From NCBI GenBank assembly GCA_937893155.1, contig CALBGU010000081.1, forward strand, positions 1 to 64,000: a stretch of DNA of 64,000 bases. Direction: 5' to 3'. The position numbers and the translations under genes were made by a program. The stretch comes from an uncultured Treponema sp. (lineage in GTDB: Bacteria > Spirochaetota > Spirochaetia > Treponematales > Treponemataceae). The notes under the pieces are model-generated. The model worked only from the letters and a program-made list of their open reading frames with translations. It was not told where the DNA came from and ran no database searches. Each line of letters opens with the position of its first letter. Position 1 is the stretch's first letter. Below are positions 52,001-60,484 of this stretch, in pieces.

Positions 52001-54498
52001 CAGCTATTCTCCACGTTCCAGCTCACAATGCGAAGCACATCGCCGAACACACCAGCCGCCGTAACGCCCGCGCCTGCACCGTAGCCGCGCACCGTGAGCG
52101 GAATCGGCGTGTAGCGCATCGTCTTGAACACAAACGCATTCTCGCCGCCGCGAACGCCATACAGCGGGTCGTCCGCGCCCACTTCCAGCATACCGACAGA
52201 CACAGAGCCGTTCTCGATTGACGCGCCCATTCTCAGCACTTTGCCTTCTTTCTTGAGGGAGGCAATTTTCTCGGCAAAATAGCCGTCGATTTCTGGCAAA
52301 CGCGCCAAGAACTCCTCGGTCGTGCCCTTGTCGTTGAAACTCTCGGGGAAAATCCTGTTCATCTTGATGTCGGAAAGCTCAAGGCTCATTCCCGCCTCGC
52401 GTGCGATAATCAACGCCTTTCGCGCCACGTCAAGCCCGTTGAGGTCGTCGCGCGGGTCTGGCTCGGTGAATCGCTTTTCTTTCGCCTCCAGCACCGCCTG
52501 AGAGAACGTTGCGCCCTCGTCGAGTCTGCCGAAGATGTACGACAGCGAACCCGACATAATGCCGTTGAAGCCCACGAGTTTATCGCCCGATTTGAACAGA
52601 TTCTGCAGCGTGTCGATAATCGGCAAGCCCGCGCCCACGTTTGTTTCGTAGAGGAAGCGGCGATTGACGCTGTTGGCAGTTTTTCGGAGCTTTTTGTAGA
52701 AATCCATACTCATCGAGTTTGCGCGTTTGTTCGGCGTTGCGATGTGCATTCCCGCGTTCAAAATATCGAGATACCGCTCTGGCAGGTCGTAGCTCGCCGT
52801 GCAGTCCACGAAAATCGGGTTGAGCGGCTTTGTTTCTTTGACGAACTTCAAAATCTCGTCGAGGTCGCTCTTGAGCGGAGATTTTTCGATGTCCGAGCGC
52901 CAGTTCGTCAAATCCAAGCCGTTCGCGTCGAGAAGCATACCGTTGATGTTCGCGAGCGCCATAACCTGAATGTTGATTTTCTGCTCGGCAAGCATTTTCT
53001 GCTGGTCGCGGATTTGGTCGATGAGCGCGCCGCCGATTGTGCCCACACCGAACGCGAAAACCTGAATCGTCTGCGCCGTGTTGAAGAAGAAGCTGTGAGC
53101 AATGCGCACCGCCGTGTCGCCATCGTCCTTGTTGATGACCGCCGAAATACTGCGCTCGCTCGCTCCCTGCGCAATCGCCAGAATGTTGATGTCGCGGCTT
53201 GCCAATGCGTCGAAGAACGTGCTCGCCACGCCGCGACGCTGCTTCATTCGGTCGCCTACGATGCTGACAATCGCGCAATCCTTGTGCACGTCAATCGGGT
53301 TGATGATTTTTTCGCGGATTTCGAGGTCAAACTCAGCCGTCAGCGTTTCTTTAATGAGGTCTGCCGAATCTTCTTTTACACAGAACGAAATCGTGTACTC
53401 ACTCGACGACTGCGTGATTAAAAGCATTGAACAGCCCGCACGCGACACCGCAGAGAAAATGCGGCTTGCCGTGCCCGTCTTGCCTTTCATTCCGTTGCCC
53501 GACACGCTAATCATCGCGGTCTTTTTGAGGCAGCTGATACCCGTAACGCAATCTGCGCCGTCTTGGTTGGTGAACGGACCTTTGCCGATTCTCGTACCGC
53601 GCGCGCTCGGGTTCATCGAATTCAAACTCCACGCCTCGATTCCCTTGGCGGCAAGCGGCGCGAGCGTTTTGGGGTGAAGCACTTTTGAGCCGAAGAACGA
53701 AAGCTCAATCGTCTCTTCATACGACATATCTTTTACAAGGATTGCGTCCTTGACAATGCGCGGGTCGGCGGTGTAAATGCCGTCCACGTCCGTCCAGAAC
53801 TCCACTTTCTTTGCGCCGAGGCACGAGCCGATAATCGACGCGGAAAAATCGCTGCCGTTTCGTCCCATCAAGCCCATAGCCGTCTTGCCCGACATCTTGT
53901 CTGTCCACGAGCAGATAAAGCCCGGGAAGAGCAAAATGCGCGCCTGTTCGCGAGTTTCGCCGTCGCGGTAGGGAGCGAGTGCGTCTGCGGTTTTCTTGTA
54001 ATCGGGGTCGCCCTCTTTTTGATTGCCCGTCGTAAAAAGAAACTTGCGCGAATCAAGGAGCATCACGCTCATTCCTCGCGCAAGCAGTACCGCCGCGACA
54101 ATCGGGGAGCTCATCAATTCGCCCAAGCCCATAACGCGACAATGGATAGAATCAGGACATTCGCCGAACGTCGAAACGGCTTCAAGCAGTTTTTTGTATT
54201 CGCCAAGTTTTTGCTCAAGAGCGTCCATCGTGCCTTTTGCGTCAAAAGACGGAAGCACCGCTTTGAGCTCGCTGATGATTTCGCCGTGTATCCTTCTGAT
54301 GTCTGAAACAAACGGCTCGGCGCTTGAGCCTAAAAGACACTTGTCAATGCTGTCCTGCAATTTGTTTGACACGCCCGCCACTGCGGACACGATAACGCTG
54401 ATACGCTCCGTTTTTGCGCGCCCAACCATAATATCCACAGAATCAATTATTCGGCGCGCCGAACCCATAGACGTGCCGCCGAACTTCAATGTAAGCAT
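52000..54498 (-). CDS. thrA: Bifunctional aspartokinase / homoserine dehydrogenase
   Basis: Catalyses the first and third steps from aspartate to threonine, methionine and lysine. The 832-residue protein has an N-terminal aspartokinase (LKFGGTSMGS, GLMGRNGSDFSASI), two central ACT domains (ISVSGNGMKGKTG, VSIVGDRMKQRRG) and a C-terminal NAD(P)-binding homoserine dehydrogenase (VFAFGVGTIGGALIDQI, LYETNVGAGLPII). Start 54498 (MLTLKFGG) is set by the domain edge and a GGGGGA upstream. It leads the operon with the DAHP synthase fusion and ilvN, so several amino acid routes share one transcript. Confidence 0.96.
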   Translation of the reverse strand: MLTLKFGGTSMGSARRIIDSVDIMVGRAKTERISVIVSAVAGVSNKLQDSIDKCLLGSSAEPFVSDIRRIHGEIISELKAVLPSFDAKGTMDALEQKLGEYKKLLEAVSTFGECPDSIHCRVMGLGELMSSPIVAAVLLARGMSVMLLDSRKFLFTTGNQKEGDPDYKKTADALAPYRDGETREQARILLFPGFICSWTDKMSGKTAMGLMGRNGSDFSASIIGSCLGAKKVEFWTDVDGIYTADPRIVKDAILVKDMSYEETIELSFFGSKVLHPKTLAPLAAKGIEAWSLNSMNPSARGTRIGKGPFTNQDGADCVTGISCLKKTAMISVSGNGMKGKTGTASRIFSAVSRAGCSMLLITQSSSEYTISFCVKEDSADLIKETLTAEFDLEIREKIINPIDVHKDCAIVSIVGDRMKQRRGVASTFFDALASRDINILAIAQGASERSISAVINKDDGDTAVRIAHSFFFNTAQTIQVFAFGVGTIGGALIDQIRDQQKMLAEQKINIQVMALANINGMLLDANGLDLTNWRSDIEKSPLKSDLDEILKFVKETKPLNPIFVDCTASYDLPERYLDILNAGMHIATPNKRANSMSMDFYKKLRKTANSVNRRFLYETNVGAGLPIIDTLQNLFKSGDKLVGFNGIMSGSLSYIFGRLDEGATFSQAVLEAKEKRFTEPDPRDDLNGLDVARKALIIAREAGMSLELSDIKMNRIFPESFNDKGTTEEFLARLPEIDGYFAEKIASLKKEGKVLRMGASIENGSVSVGMLEVGADDPLYGVRGGENAFVFKTMRYTPIPLTVRGYGAGAGVTAAGVFGDVLRIVSWNVENS

Positions 54499-54598
54499 AG
54501 TTTCCCCCGAAGATAACCGCGTTTTCTGTAGCGGTGCTGTTCTTGCTGTAATACTATCAAATTTCTTTTCTCTAAACAAGGGGCGATATTAACAAAAA

Positions 54599-54625
54599 GA
54601 TTCCCGCCTCAAGCACGGGAATGAC
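54599..54625. repeat. REP-like element
   Basis: GATTCCCGCCTCAAGCACGG followed by GAATGAC: a short hairpin (ATTCCCG/CGGGAAT) related to the copy near 19690. Confidence 0.6.
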
Positions 54626-54724
54626 AAAACGTATGTATATGAAAAATATAAAACCTTGCATAAGTTTTATATAAATGCTATAAATAACAAAAATATACAT
54701 AGAGATATTTTTTTATATTTAATC

Positions 54725-54759
54725 TTTTGGTTACTTTTACTTTTTAAAAGTAACCAAAA
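54725..54759. repeat. Perfect 15-bp inverted repeat
   Basis: TTTTGGTTACTTTTA, loop CTTTT, TAAAAGTAACCAAAA. It lies in the divergent spacer between thrA and the first SGNH gene, about 50 bp before that gene. It has no T-run directly behind it, so a simple terminator is doubtful; an attenuator or a dispersed repeat is possible. The rest of the spacer is AT-rich without a gene. Confidence 0.75.
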
Positions 54760-54810
54760 TGGACAAACTAATTTTTTAGCATATTTAATTCATTATTACT
54801 AAGAGTGAAT

Positions 54811-56121
54811 ATGAACAAAAAAATAAGAATTGCGCTCAAAATAGCGATTTTTCTAGTGCTTTTCTATGTGCTAAGTATGTTTGTTGCAGCTGTGCTTCGA
54901 GATGACGCGGACGCATATTCAAGAATCTTAATGCACGAATTATACAACCAAACGGACGGCATAGACATTCTTTATTGCGGTGCAAGCCACGTTTCTCACG
55001 GAATTGTAGCAGACATTGCCGACGAAATGACGGGGAAGCGCAATTTTTCTTCTGGAACAGCGGCACAAAGCATTGACGGAACGTATGCCGTCTTAAAGCA
55101 GGCAACAAAACTTTATAACATCGAAAGAGTGTTTTTGGAGCTTGATTTTGCAGTCGCAACACAAAAGGCAAAGAAAGAGCGAACAGGATTTTCTTCAGAT
55201 TATCTTGTTGCGCTTTATTTGAAAGACCCTCTCATCAAAGCAGAGTTTTTAGCAAATATTTCAGAGCCAAAATACTACATAAATCACCTTTTGCCGATTG
55301 GCAAAGACAAACACTTAACGCTTCGCCCTCAAGACCTTATAAGAAAAGTAGGCGGCATTATAAACGGAGATTATTTCCGCTATAACTATTTAAGCGATGA
55401 TTCTGAGTATGCAGGGCGCGGTTGTGTTATGGATTGGGACAAAATCGCGAACGGCTCATTCGTAAATGACCGCGATGAAGGCAGAATTAGGGTTGAAGCA
55501 ATTAGCGAAGACTGGAAAAATACGATTGATAAAATCATTGCGCTATGTAAAGAGAAAAACATTGCATTAACGATGTATTCAATGCCTTGTTCCGACTATT
55601 ATCTGAACGAAAAAGGAAATTACGACGAATATTATTCTTTTATAAAAAAGTTTTGTGCAGAGCGCGGTTTTGAATACTATGATTTCAATCTTGCAAAAGA
55701 AACGTTTTTTTATCCAGAAGATGAAGATTTTTCCGATGATAATCACTTCAATAAGCAAGGCGTTTTAAAGTGGACGCGGGCATTTTGGACGTTTTTCGCC
55801 TCTGAAAATGCCAAAGAAGATTTTTTCTATAATTCATACGCGGAAAAAATGGCAGCACTTGGCGACAAAGTTTTTGGGATTGTGGCAAAAACAAGCGAAG
55901 ACAAAAAAAGTATTTCTATAACGCCTATAACGAACATTTCTGACAAAAACAGAATAAATTACAGAGTATACACAATTATCAGTGGCAAAGAAGCCGTATT
56001 GTACACGGGGGGGGGGTACAGTATATCATTACCTCCAAATTCTTCGGGGAAACTTCGCATTTTGGCGTTTGTTGACGGTAAGCAAACTAACGAAACATCT
56101 TTGCATTTTACTTCACTTTAA
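54811..56121 (+). CDS. Membrane-anchored SGNH protein 1 (DltD-like), with G10 tract
   Basis: A 436-residue protein with one N-terminal membrane anchor (IALKIAIFLVLFYVLSMFVA) and an extracytoplasmic SGNH-hydrolase-like domain. The nucleophile motif is CGASHVSHG (Ser59) and the Asp-His pair is DDNHF (Asp309, His312). DltD and related SGNH partners of MBOAT proteins carry or transfer acyl groups outside the membrane. Near the 3' end, a run of ten G (56007-56016) encodes Gly-Gly-Gly. A change by one or two G would replace the last 35 or so residues, so the gene may be phase-variable. AAGAG precedes ATG 54811. The next gene, a paralogue, starts 9 bp after the stop. Confidence 0.8.
   Translation: MNKKIRIALKIAIFLVLFYVLSMFVAAVLRDDADAYSRILMHELYNQTDGIDILYCGASHVSHGIVADIADEMTGKRNFSSGTAAQSIDGTYAVLKQATKLYNIERVFLELDFAVATQKAKKERTGFSSDYLVALYLKDPLIKAEFLANISEPKYYINHLLPIGKDKHLTLRPQDLIRKVGGIINGDYFRYNYLSDDSEYAGRGCVMDWDKIANGSFVNDRDEGRIRVEAISEDWKNTIDKIIALCKEKNIALTMYSMPCSDYYLNEKGNYDEYYSFIKKFCAERGFEYYDFNLAKETFFYPEDEDFSDDNHFNKQGVLKWTRAFWTFFASENAKEDFFYNSYAEKMAALGDKVFGIVAKTSEDKKSISITPITNISDKNRINYRVYTIISGKEAVLYTGGGYSISLPPNSSGKLRILAFVDGKQTNETSLHFTSL
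56007..56016 (+). repeat. G10 homopolymer in SGNH gene 1
   Basis: Ten G inside the coding region, in frame as sequenced. With nine G the frame runs past the normal stop and ends at the TGA overlapping the ATG of gene 2 (ATGA at 56131). With eleven G it stops about 24 codons later. Confidence 0.9.
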
Positions 56122-56130
56122 GGATTTTAT

Positions 56131-57441
56131 ATGAAATCAAAAATTATTTTTGTAAAGTTCATTGTTTTTATCGCAATTTTCTATGTACTTTGCACGTTAG
56201 TAGCATTTCTTTTGTGCGATGAAGAAGGTTCGTATTCAAGAATCTTTATGCACGAAATGTATGAAGCAAAAAGAATTGACACTGTTTTTTTAGGAGCAAG
56301 CCACGTTTCTCACGGGGTTTTGCCGAGTTTGCTCGACGAATTAACAGGCGAAGAGACTTTTTGTCTGGGGAGTGCAGGGCAAAAGATGGAAGCAACGTAT
56401 GCTTTATTGCAACAGGCTTCAAAAATCCACACTATCAAACGTGCATTTCTGGAACTTGATTTTGCAGAGGCGTGCACGACAGAAATAAAGGACAAAACAG
56501 GGTTTAAGGCGGATTATAGCATTGCAAAACAGCTTCGCGACCCCAAAATAAAGATAGAATATCTACTCAATCTTTCAAGTCCTGCATATTACATCAATTC
56601 TTTTTTGCCGATTGGAAAAGACAAACACATGACGCTACACCCGTCGGCTTTGCTGTTTCGCTGGAAAAGTTTTTTTAATGGCGATTATTTTAGCTATGTG
56701 TATAAAGACGATGATGATGAGTATGGCGCAAAAGGCTGCTTGATGGATTTGCGGCTTGTTCCAAACGGAAGTTTTGTGAATGACCACGATGAAGGACGCA
56801 TAAAAACTGAAAATTTTAGCAACGATTGGAAAAAATACGTTGATAAAATCATTGCGCTGTGCAAAGAGAAAAACATTGCATTGACGATGTATTCAATGCC
56901 GTGTTCGGATTATTATTTAGCAGAAAAAGGGAATTACGACGAGTATTATTCTCTCGTAAAAGACTTTTGCGCATCTCGCGGATTCGATTATTATGATTTT
57001 AACCTTGCAAAAGAGAATTATCTTTCTTTAGAAGATTCTGATTTTCACGATGACAATCATTTTTCAAAGCAAGGTGTTTACAAATGGACGCGCCTTGTTT
57101 CACAATGCTTCTTTACTAATCCCGAAATGCTAAACGATATGTTTTACAGCTCTTACAATGAAAAGATTTCACATCAAGAACCCAAAATATACGGTCTTGT
57201 CATTTACACATCGCCAGACAAGAAAGAAATTGAGATTGTGCCGATGAAAAACTTTACTTCAACCGAACATATCTCGTATGAAGTGTATGCTTTAGTTGAT
57301 GGAAAAGAAACATTGATTAAACGGGGGGGGGGTACTTCAATTCAGCTTCCAGACAAAGTTTCTGGAAAGCTTAGAGTTAGAAGTTTCATTAGGGGCGAAA
57401 AACAAACTGAATGTTCAGTTCCTTTTTCGACTGTGCTTTAA
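56131..57441 (+). CDS. Membrane-anchored SGNH protein 2 (DltD-like), with G10 tract
   Basis: A paralogue of the preceding gene, also 436 residues and similar along its whole length (shared blocks include SFVNDRDEGRI-type and ALCKEKNIALTMYSMPCSDY). It has a membrane anchor (FIVFIAIFYVLCTLVAFLL), Ser57 in LGASHVSHG, and Asp307/His310 in DDNHF. The G10 tract at 57323-57332 lies at the same place as in gene 1. Loss of one G would remove the stop from the frame and join this protein directly to the downstream MBOAT protein (about 958 residues). The MBOAT start follows 13 bp after the stop. Presumed role: extracytoplasmic acyl transfer with the MBOAT partner. Confidence 0.8.
   Translation: MKSKIIFVKFIVFIAIFYVLCTLVAFLLCDEEGSYSRIFMHEMYEAKRIDTVFLGASHVSHGVLPSLLDELTGEETFCLGSAGQKMEATYALLQQASKIHTIKRAFLELDFAEACTTEIKDKTGFKADYSIAKQLRDPKIKIEYLLNLSSPAYYINSFLPIGKDKHMTLHPSALLFRWKSFFNGDYFSYVYKDDDDEYGAKGCLMDLRLVPNGSFVNDHDEGRIKTENFSNDWKKYVDKIIALCKEKNIALTMYSMPCSDYYLAEKGNYDEYYSLVKDFCASRGFDYYDFNLAKENYLSLEDSDFHDDNHFSKQGVYKWTRLVSQCFFTNPEMLNDMFYSSYNEKISHQEPKIYGLVIYTSPDKKEIEIVPMKNFTSTEHISYEVYALVDGKETLIKRGGGTSIQLPDKVSGKLRVRSFIRGEKQTECSVPFSTVL
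57323..57332 (+). repeat. G10 homopolymer in SGNH gene 2
   Basis: Ten G inside the coding region, in frame as sequenced (Arg-Gly-Gly-Gly). With nine G there is no stop before ATG 57455 and the frame enters the MBOAT gene correctly. With eleven G a TAG follows after about 14 codons. Confidence 0.92.
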
Positions 57442-57454
57442 TTTGGAGGAAAAA

Positions 57455-59008
57455 ATGCCTTTATTATCAAATACATTTGCTATTTTTTTGCTAGCGACAC
57501 TTTTTGTCTATTATTCGTGTCCAAAAAAGTTTCAGTGGATTTGTCTTTTAGCAGCAAACACTGTTTTTTATCTTTATAGCGGCATTGGAAATGTTTTTTT
57601 CATTGTTGCAAGCGCATGTATCACTTTTTTTTCTGCAAAAGTCGTTTCAGATATGAACACTGCACTAAAGAGCAGAAAAAATGAAGTATCAAAAGAAGAA
57701 TTTAAGATTCTAAAGAAAAAAACGCAACATAAAAAGCGAATTGTGCTTGTCATTATGCTATTGCTCAATATAGGTGTTCTCTTTTACTTAAAATATTGGA
57801 GAGTACTCATTGGCGCAAAAACATTGCTTCTTCCGCTCGGAATATCCTATTACACACTGCAAGCAATCAGTTATTTTATGGACGTGTATAATGCAAAAAT
57901 CGAAAAAGAAACAAACTTTGCAAAGTTCTTGCTTTTCATTTCTTTTTTCCCGCAACTGATAATGGGACCTATCAACCGCTATGGAAATCAAGGCGTGCAG
58001 CTAAAATCGGAGCACGCTTTTGACTTTGAAAACATAAAGAGAGGTGTAATGCTCATTTTATACGGCGGACTGAAAAAATATCTTATTGCAGATATGCTTT
58101 ACACTCGAATAGGTTCTATTTTAGACCCGTATTATGAAAATCTGCCGGGCTGTGTAATTGCATTCGGCATTTTGATGTATTCTTTCTATCAATACGCAGA
58201 TTTTTCTGGCGGAATTGATATGTTCTTAGGAATTGCGGAACTTTTTGGCATAAAAATGCAACCAAACTTTAAGCAGCCGTATTTTTCAACAAGCATTGCA
58301 AACTTTTGGCAGCGATGGCACATCAGTCTTGGGCAATGGATGAGGGATTATGTGTTTTATCCGTTTGCGCTCACAACTTCAATGCAGAATGTGGGAAAAT
58401 GGTGCACAAAGCATTTAGGCAAGCATTTTGGGCGCGTCATTCCTGCGTGTATTGCAAATATTGTCGTGTTTATGCTTGTCGGCGTGTGGCACGGTCCTGA
58501 ATTGCACTTTTTTGTATGGGGACTTTACAACGGTCTTTTGATTGCGTTGAGTGATATTCTCAAACCCGCTTTTGAGGCAATAAACACACGATTAAAGATA
58601 AATACAAAGTCAAAAGGCTGGAAAGTGTTTCAGATTGTGCGAACATTCTTCCTTGTAAATATTGGCTGGTATTTTGATAGAATAGTAAACGTAAAGCAGA
58701 GCTTTGTTTATTTGAAAAACACATTTATTCATTTTGGAAATCCGAAAATACTCGCTTCACAAAGCTATATGCGCGATATTATGGGACGAATATCTAATTT
58801 TGAATCACAAATCATTTGTGTTTTCATTGGCTGTGCAATAATGTTTGTTGTAAGCATTATGAAGGAAAACAAAATCGATGTGTATGCTTCGATTCAAAAG
58901 AAAAACATTGCAGTTCGGTGGCTTGCATATTATATTCCGCTTATTCTGATTATTTTGTCATTTACGTTCAGTGCAGGAGATGCGGGCTTTATGTACGCTC
59001 AATACTAA
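57455..59008 (+). CDS. MBOAT family O-acyltransferase (DltB/AlgI-like)
   Basis: A 517-residue membrane-bound acyltransferase with about 11 membrane segments. Conserved features are YYTLQAISYFMDVYNAKIE, MGPINRYGNQ, the block FWQRWHISLGQWMRDYVFYP and the active-site histidine in LVGVWHGPELHFFVWG. In Dlt systems DltB moves the acyl group from the carrier protein across the membrane to a DltD/SGNH partner. The start at 57455 has a perfect GGAGGA; the in-frame TTG at 57443 is not needed. It is the last plus-strand gene of the cluster and ends at a bidirectional terminator facing the carrier protein gene. Confidence 0.93.
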   Translation: MPLLSNTFAIFLLATLFVYYSCPKKFQWICLLAANTVFYLYSGIGNVFFIVASACITFFSAKVVSDMNTALKSRKNEVSKEEFKILKKKTQHKKRIVLVIMLLLNIGVLFYLKYWRVLIGAKTLLLPLGISYYTLQAISYFMDVYNAKIEKETNFAKFLLFISFFPQLIMGPINRYGNQGVQLKSEHAFDFENIKRGVMLILYGGLKKYLIADMLYTRIGSILDPYYENLPGCVIAFGILMYSFYQYADFSGGIDMFLGIAELFGIKMQPNFKQPYFSTSIANFWQRWHISLGQWMRDYVFYPFALTTSMQNVGKWCTKHLGKHFGRVIPACIANIVVFMLVGVWHGPELHFFVWGLYNGLLIALSDILKPAFEAINTRLKINTKSKGWKVFQIVRTFFLVNIGWYFDRIVNVKQSFVYLKNTFIHFGNPKILASQSYMRDIMGRISNFESQIICVFIGCAIMFVVSIMKENKIDVYASIQKKNIAVRWLAYYIPLILIILSFTFSAGDAGFMYAQY

Positions 59009-59024
59009 AAACATCTTACAACAA

Positions 59025-59058
59025 AAAAAGGCTAGAAGTAAGTTTTTCTAGCCTTTTT
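59025..59058. terminator. Bidirectional terminator between MBOAT and carrier protein genes
   Basis: AAAAAGGCTAGAA, loop GTAAGTT plus T, TTCTAGCCTTTTT. It serves both convergent transcripts. Confidence 0.9.
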
Positions 59059-59077
59059 ATTTCTGATTTCAAAAAAA

Positions 59078-59299
59078 TTACTGTAACCGTTCAATCATTG
59101 CCCACAGGCTTTCTGCGCTGTTGAAATTTTCAGGAACAATGTCCGCAGGAGTAATATCGATGTCAAAAGTATCTTTGAGCGTCGTAATCAGCTGTACGAT
59201 GTCGAAAGAATCCAAAATAGCATTGTCAATCAATCCCTTTTCAGAAGAAAAATCAACATCAGGCTTCAAATCTGCAAGAATTTTAAGTAATTCGTCCAT
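59078..59299 (-). CDS. Acyl/aminoacyl carrier protein
   Basis: A 73-residue carrier protein. The 4'-phosphopantetheine site is Ser in ILDSFDIVQLI, and the acidic helical pattern fits ACP or DltC. It is the third gene of the minus-strand operon behind the adenylating ligase and the decarboxylase, so it is the likely holder of their shared aminoacyl substrate. I do not name it dltC because the decarboxylase points to a different acyl group. Confidence 0.9.
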   Translation of the reverse strand: MDELLKILADLKPDVDFSSEKGLIDNAILDSFDIVQLITTLKDTFDIDITPADIVPENFNSAESLWAMIERLQ

Positions 59300-59320
59300 A
59301 AAAATAACCTCTCTGAAAAA

Positions 59321-60484
59321 TTATGAGTTAAGTATATATGTTTCTATCCTATTTCGTAGAACAGAAATCGTTCCATTATCATTTAATAGCACGGCAGGAA
59401 GAGGGTGGCTCAAAAACAAATAAATTCCTTCTGTAATTGAGTATGCACCAATATCTTGAAAAATAAGAACGTCATTTATCGCAGGATTAGGCAAAGAGAG
59501 CTTTCTCAAAACAATATCCGCAGTTGTGCAAAGAGAACCTGCAATAGTGTAATCTTGTGCATCGTCATTTTTAGCAGTATCGGATTCCAAAAAGACTCTT
59601 GGTGTCTTCATTCCCATCATCTGACCAAAATAATTGATATGATTTATTCCGCCGTCAATCAAGCAATAGCAATTTTTATCATCACCCTTTATGTCCATTA
59701 TTTTTGTAGCGTAAAAAGCAAGAGGAGAGGCAACATAGCGACCAAGTTCAATAACATAATTAAACTTTGACTTTTTTATCAACTGCACTAACTCTTCAAG
59801 AACCGCAAAATTATCGCTTTCATCGTTGCCCGAAAAATAATCATACGGCAGCCCCGCACCATATTCAATCTCAAGTTGTAAGCCATATTTTTCTTGTAAT
59901 CTTGTGCAATATTCTTCAATAAATGCTATCTCAGAAATGATTGTCTTCATTTTTTTCTGAGTGCCAGCAAAAAAATGTATGCCACGAATGTTTATTGAAT
60001 CATTTTTCTGCAATTTTTCAATGCAAAGCAAAATATCACTTTCGCTCATTCCGAATTGATTTCCACTTGTTAAGCGGAGAATTACATTCTGTGTATGAGT
60101 TTTATTTTTTGCAGCTTCAAGTAAATACTCGCAGTGTGCAGCAGATTCAAGGGTAATGGTGTGTACACCAAGATTATATGCACGCGCCACATCTTCTTTT
60201 GTCTTCACAACACCAGAAAAAACGATTTTTGAAGGATTTAAACCGACTTTTTCACAAATCGAAAGCTCTCCTGCCGAACAAACTTCAAACAAGATGCCTT
60301 CATTCTTGAGAATAGCAACAAGAAAGGCATTTGCTTTTATTGCATAGCAAAGTTTCGCATTTTTAGGAAATCGCTTTTCAATTTCATGAACACGGCTTAT
60401 CGTTTTTACTTTATCAATCAAGTAAAAAGGCGTTCCATATTCTTTTGCTATCGCCTTGTAATCAATGTTTTCATTTGCAGACAT
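59321..60484 (-). CDS. PLP-dependent decarboxylase, fold type III, BtrK-like
   Basis: A 387-residue enzyme of the diaminopimelate/ornithine decarboxylase fold. The PLP lysine is in CYAIKANAF (Lys50) and the second active-site Cys in AGSLCTTAD (Cys319); GAYSITEG closes the site. Two details depart from DapDC: the usual HIGSQ histidine is Phe in GIHFFAGTQ, and EPGR is ELGR. From memory, BtrK, which decarboxylates L-glutamyl bound to the carrier protein BtrI in butirosin synthesis, shares such features (GIHVYTGTQ, ESGR, QFGM, AGPLCT). Encoded between an adenylating ligase (14-bp overlap) and a carrier protein, it probably acts on a carrier-bound amino acid. Free-substrate DapDC activity is the alternative. 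Confidence 0.85.
   Translation of the reverse strand: MSANENIDYKAIAKEYGTPFYLIDKVKTISRVHEIEKRFPKNAKLCYAIKANAFLVAILKNEGILFEVCSAGELSICEKVGLNPSKIVFSGVVKTKEDVARAYNLGVHTITLESAAHCEYLLEAAKNKTHTQNVILRLTSGNQFGMSESDILLCIEKLQKNDSINIRGIHFFAGTQKKMKTIISEIAFIEEYCTRLQEKYGLQLEIEYGAGLPYDYFSGNDESDNFAVLEELVQLIKKSKFNYVIELGRYVASPLAFYATKIMDIKGDDKNCYCLIDGGINHINYFGQMMGMKTPRVFLESDTAKNDDAQDYTIAGSLCTTADIVLRKLSLPNPAINDVLIFQDIGAYSITEGIYLFLSHPLPAVLLNDNGTISVLRNRIETYILNS

Noticed and set aside
54811..59008. An alginate acetylation cluster (AlgI/AlgJ/AlgX type)
   Set aside because: No alginate or other exopolysaccharide synthesis genes are near, and the facing ligase-carrier-decarboxylase operon fits a Dlt-like scheme better.
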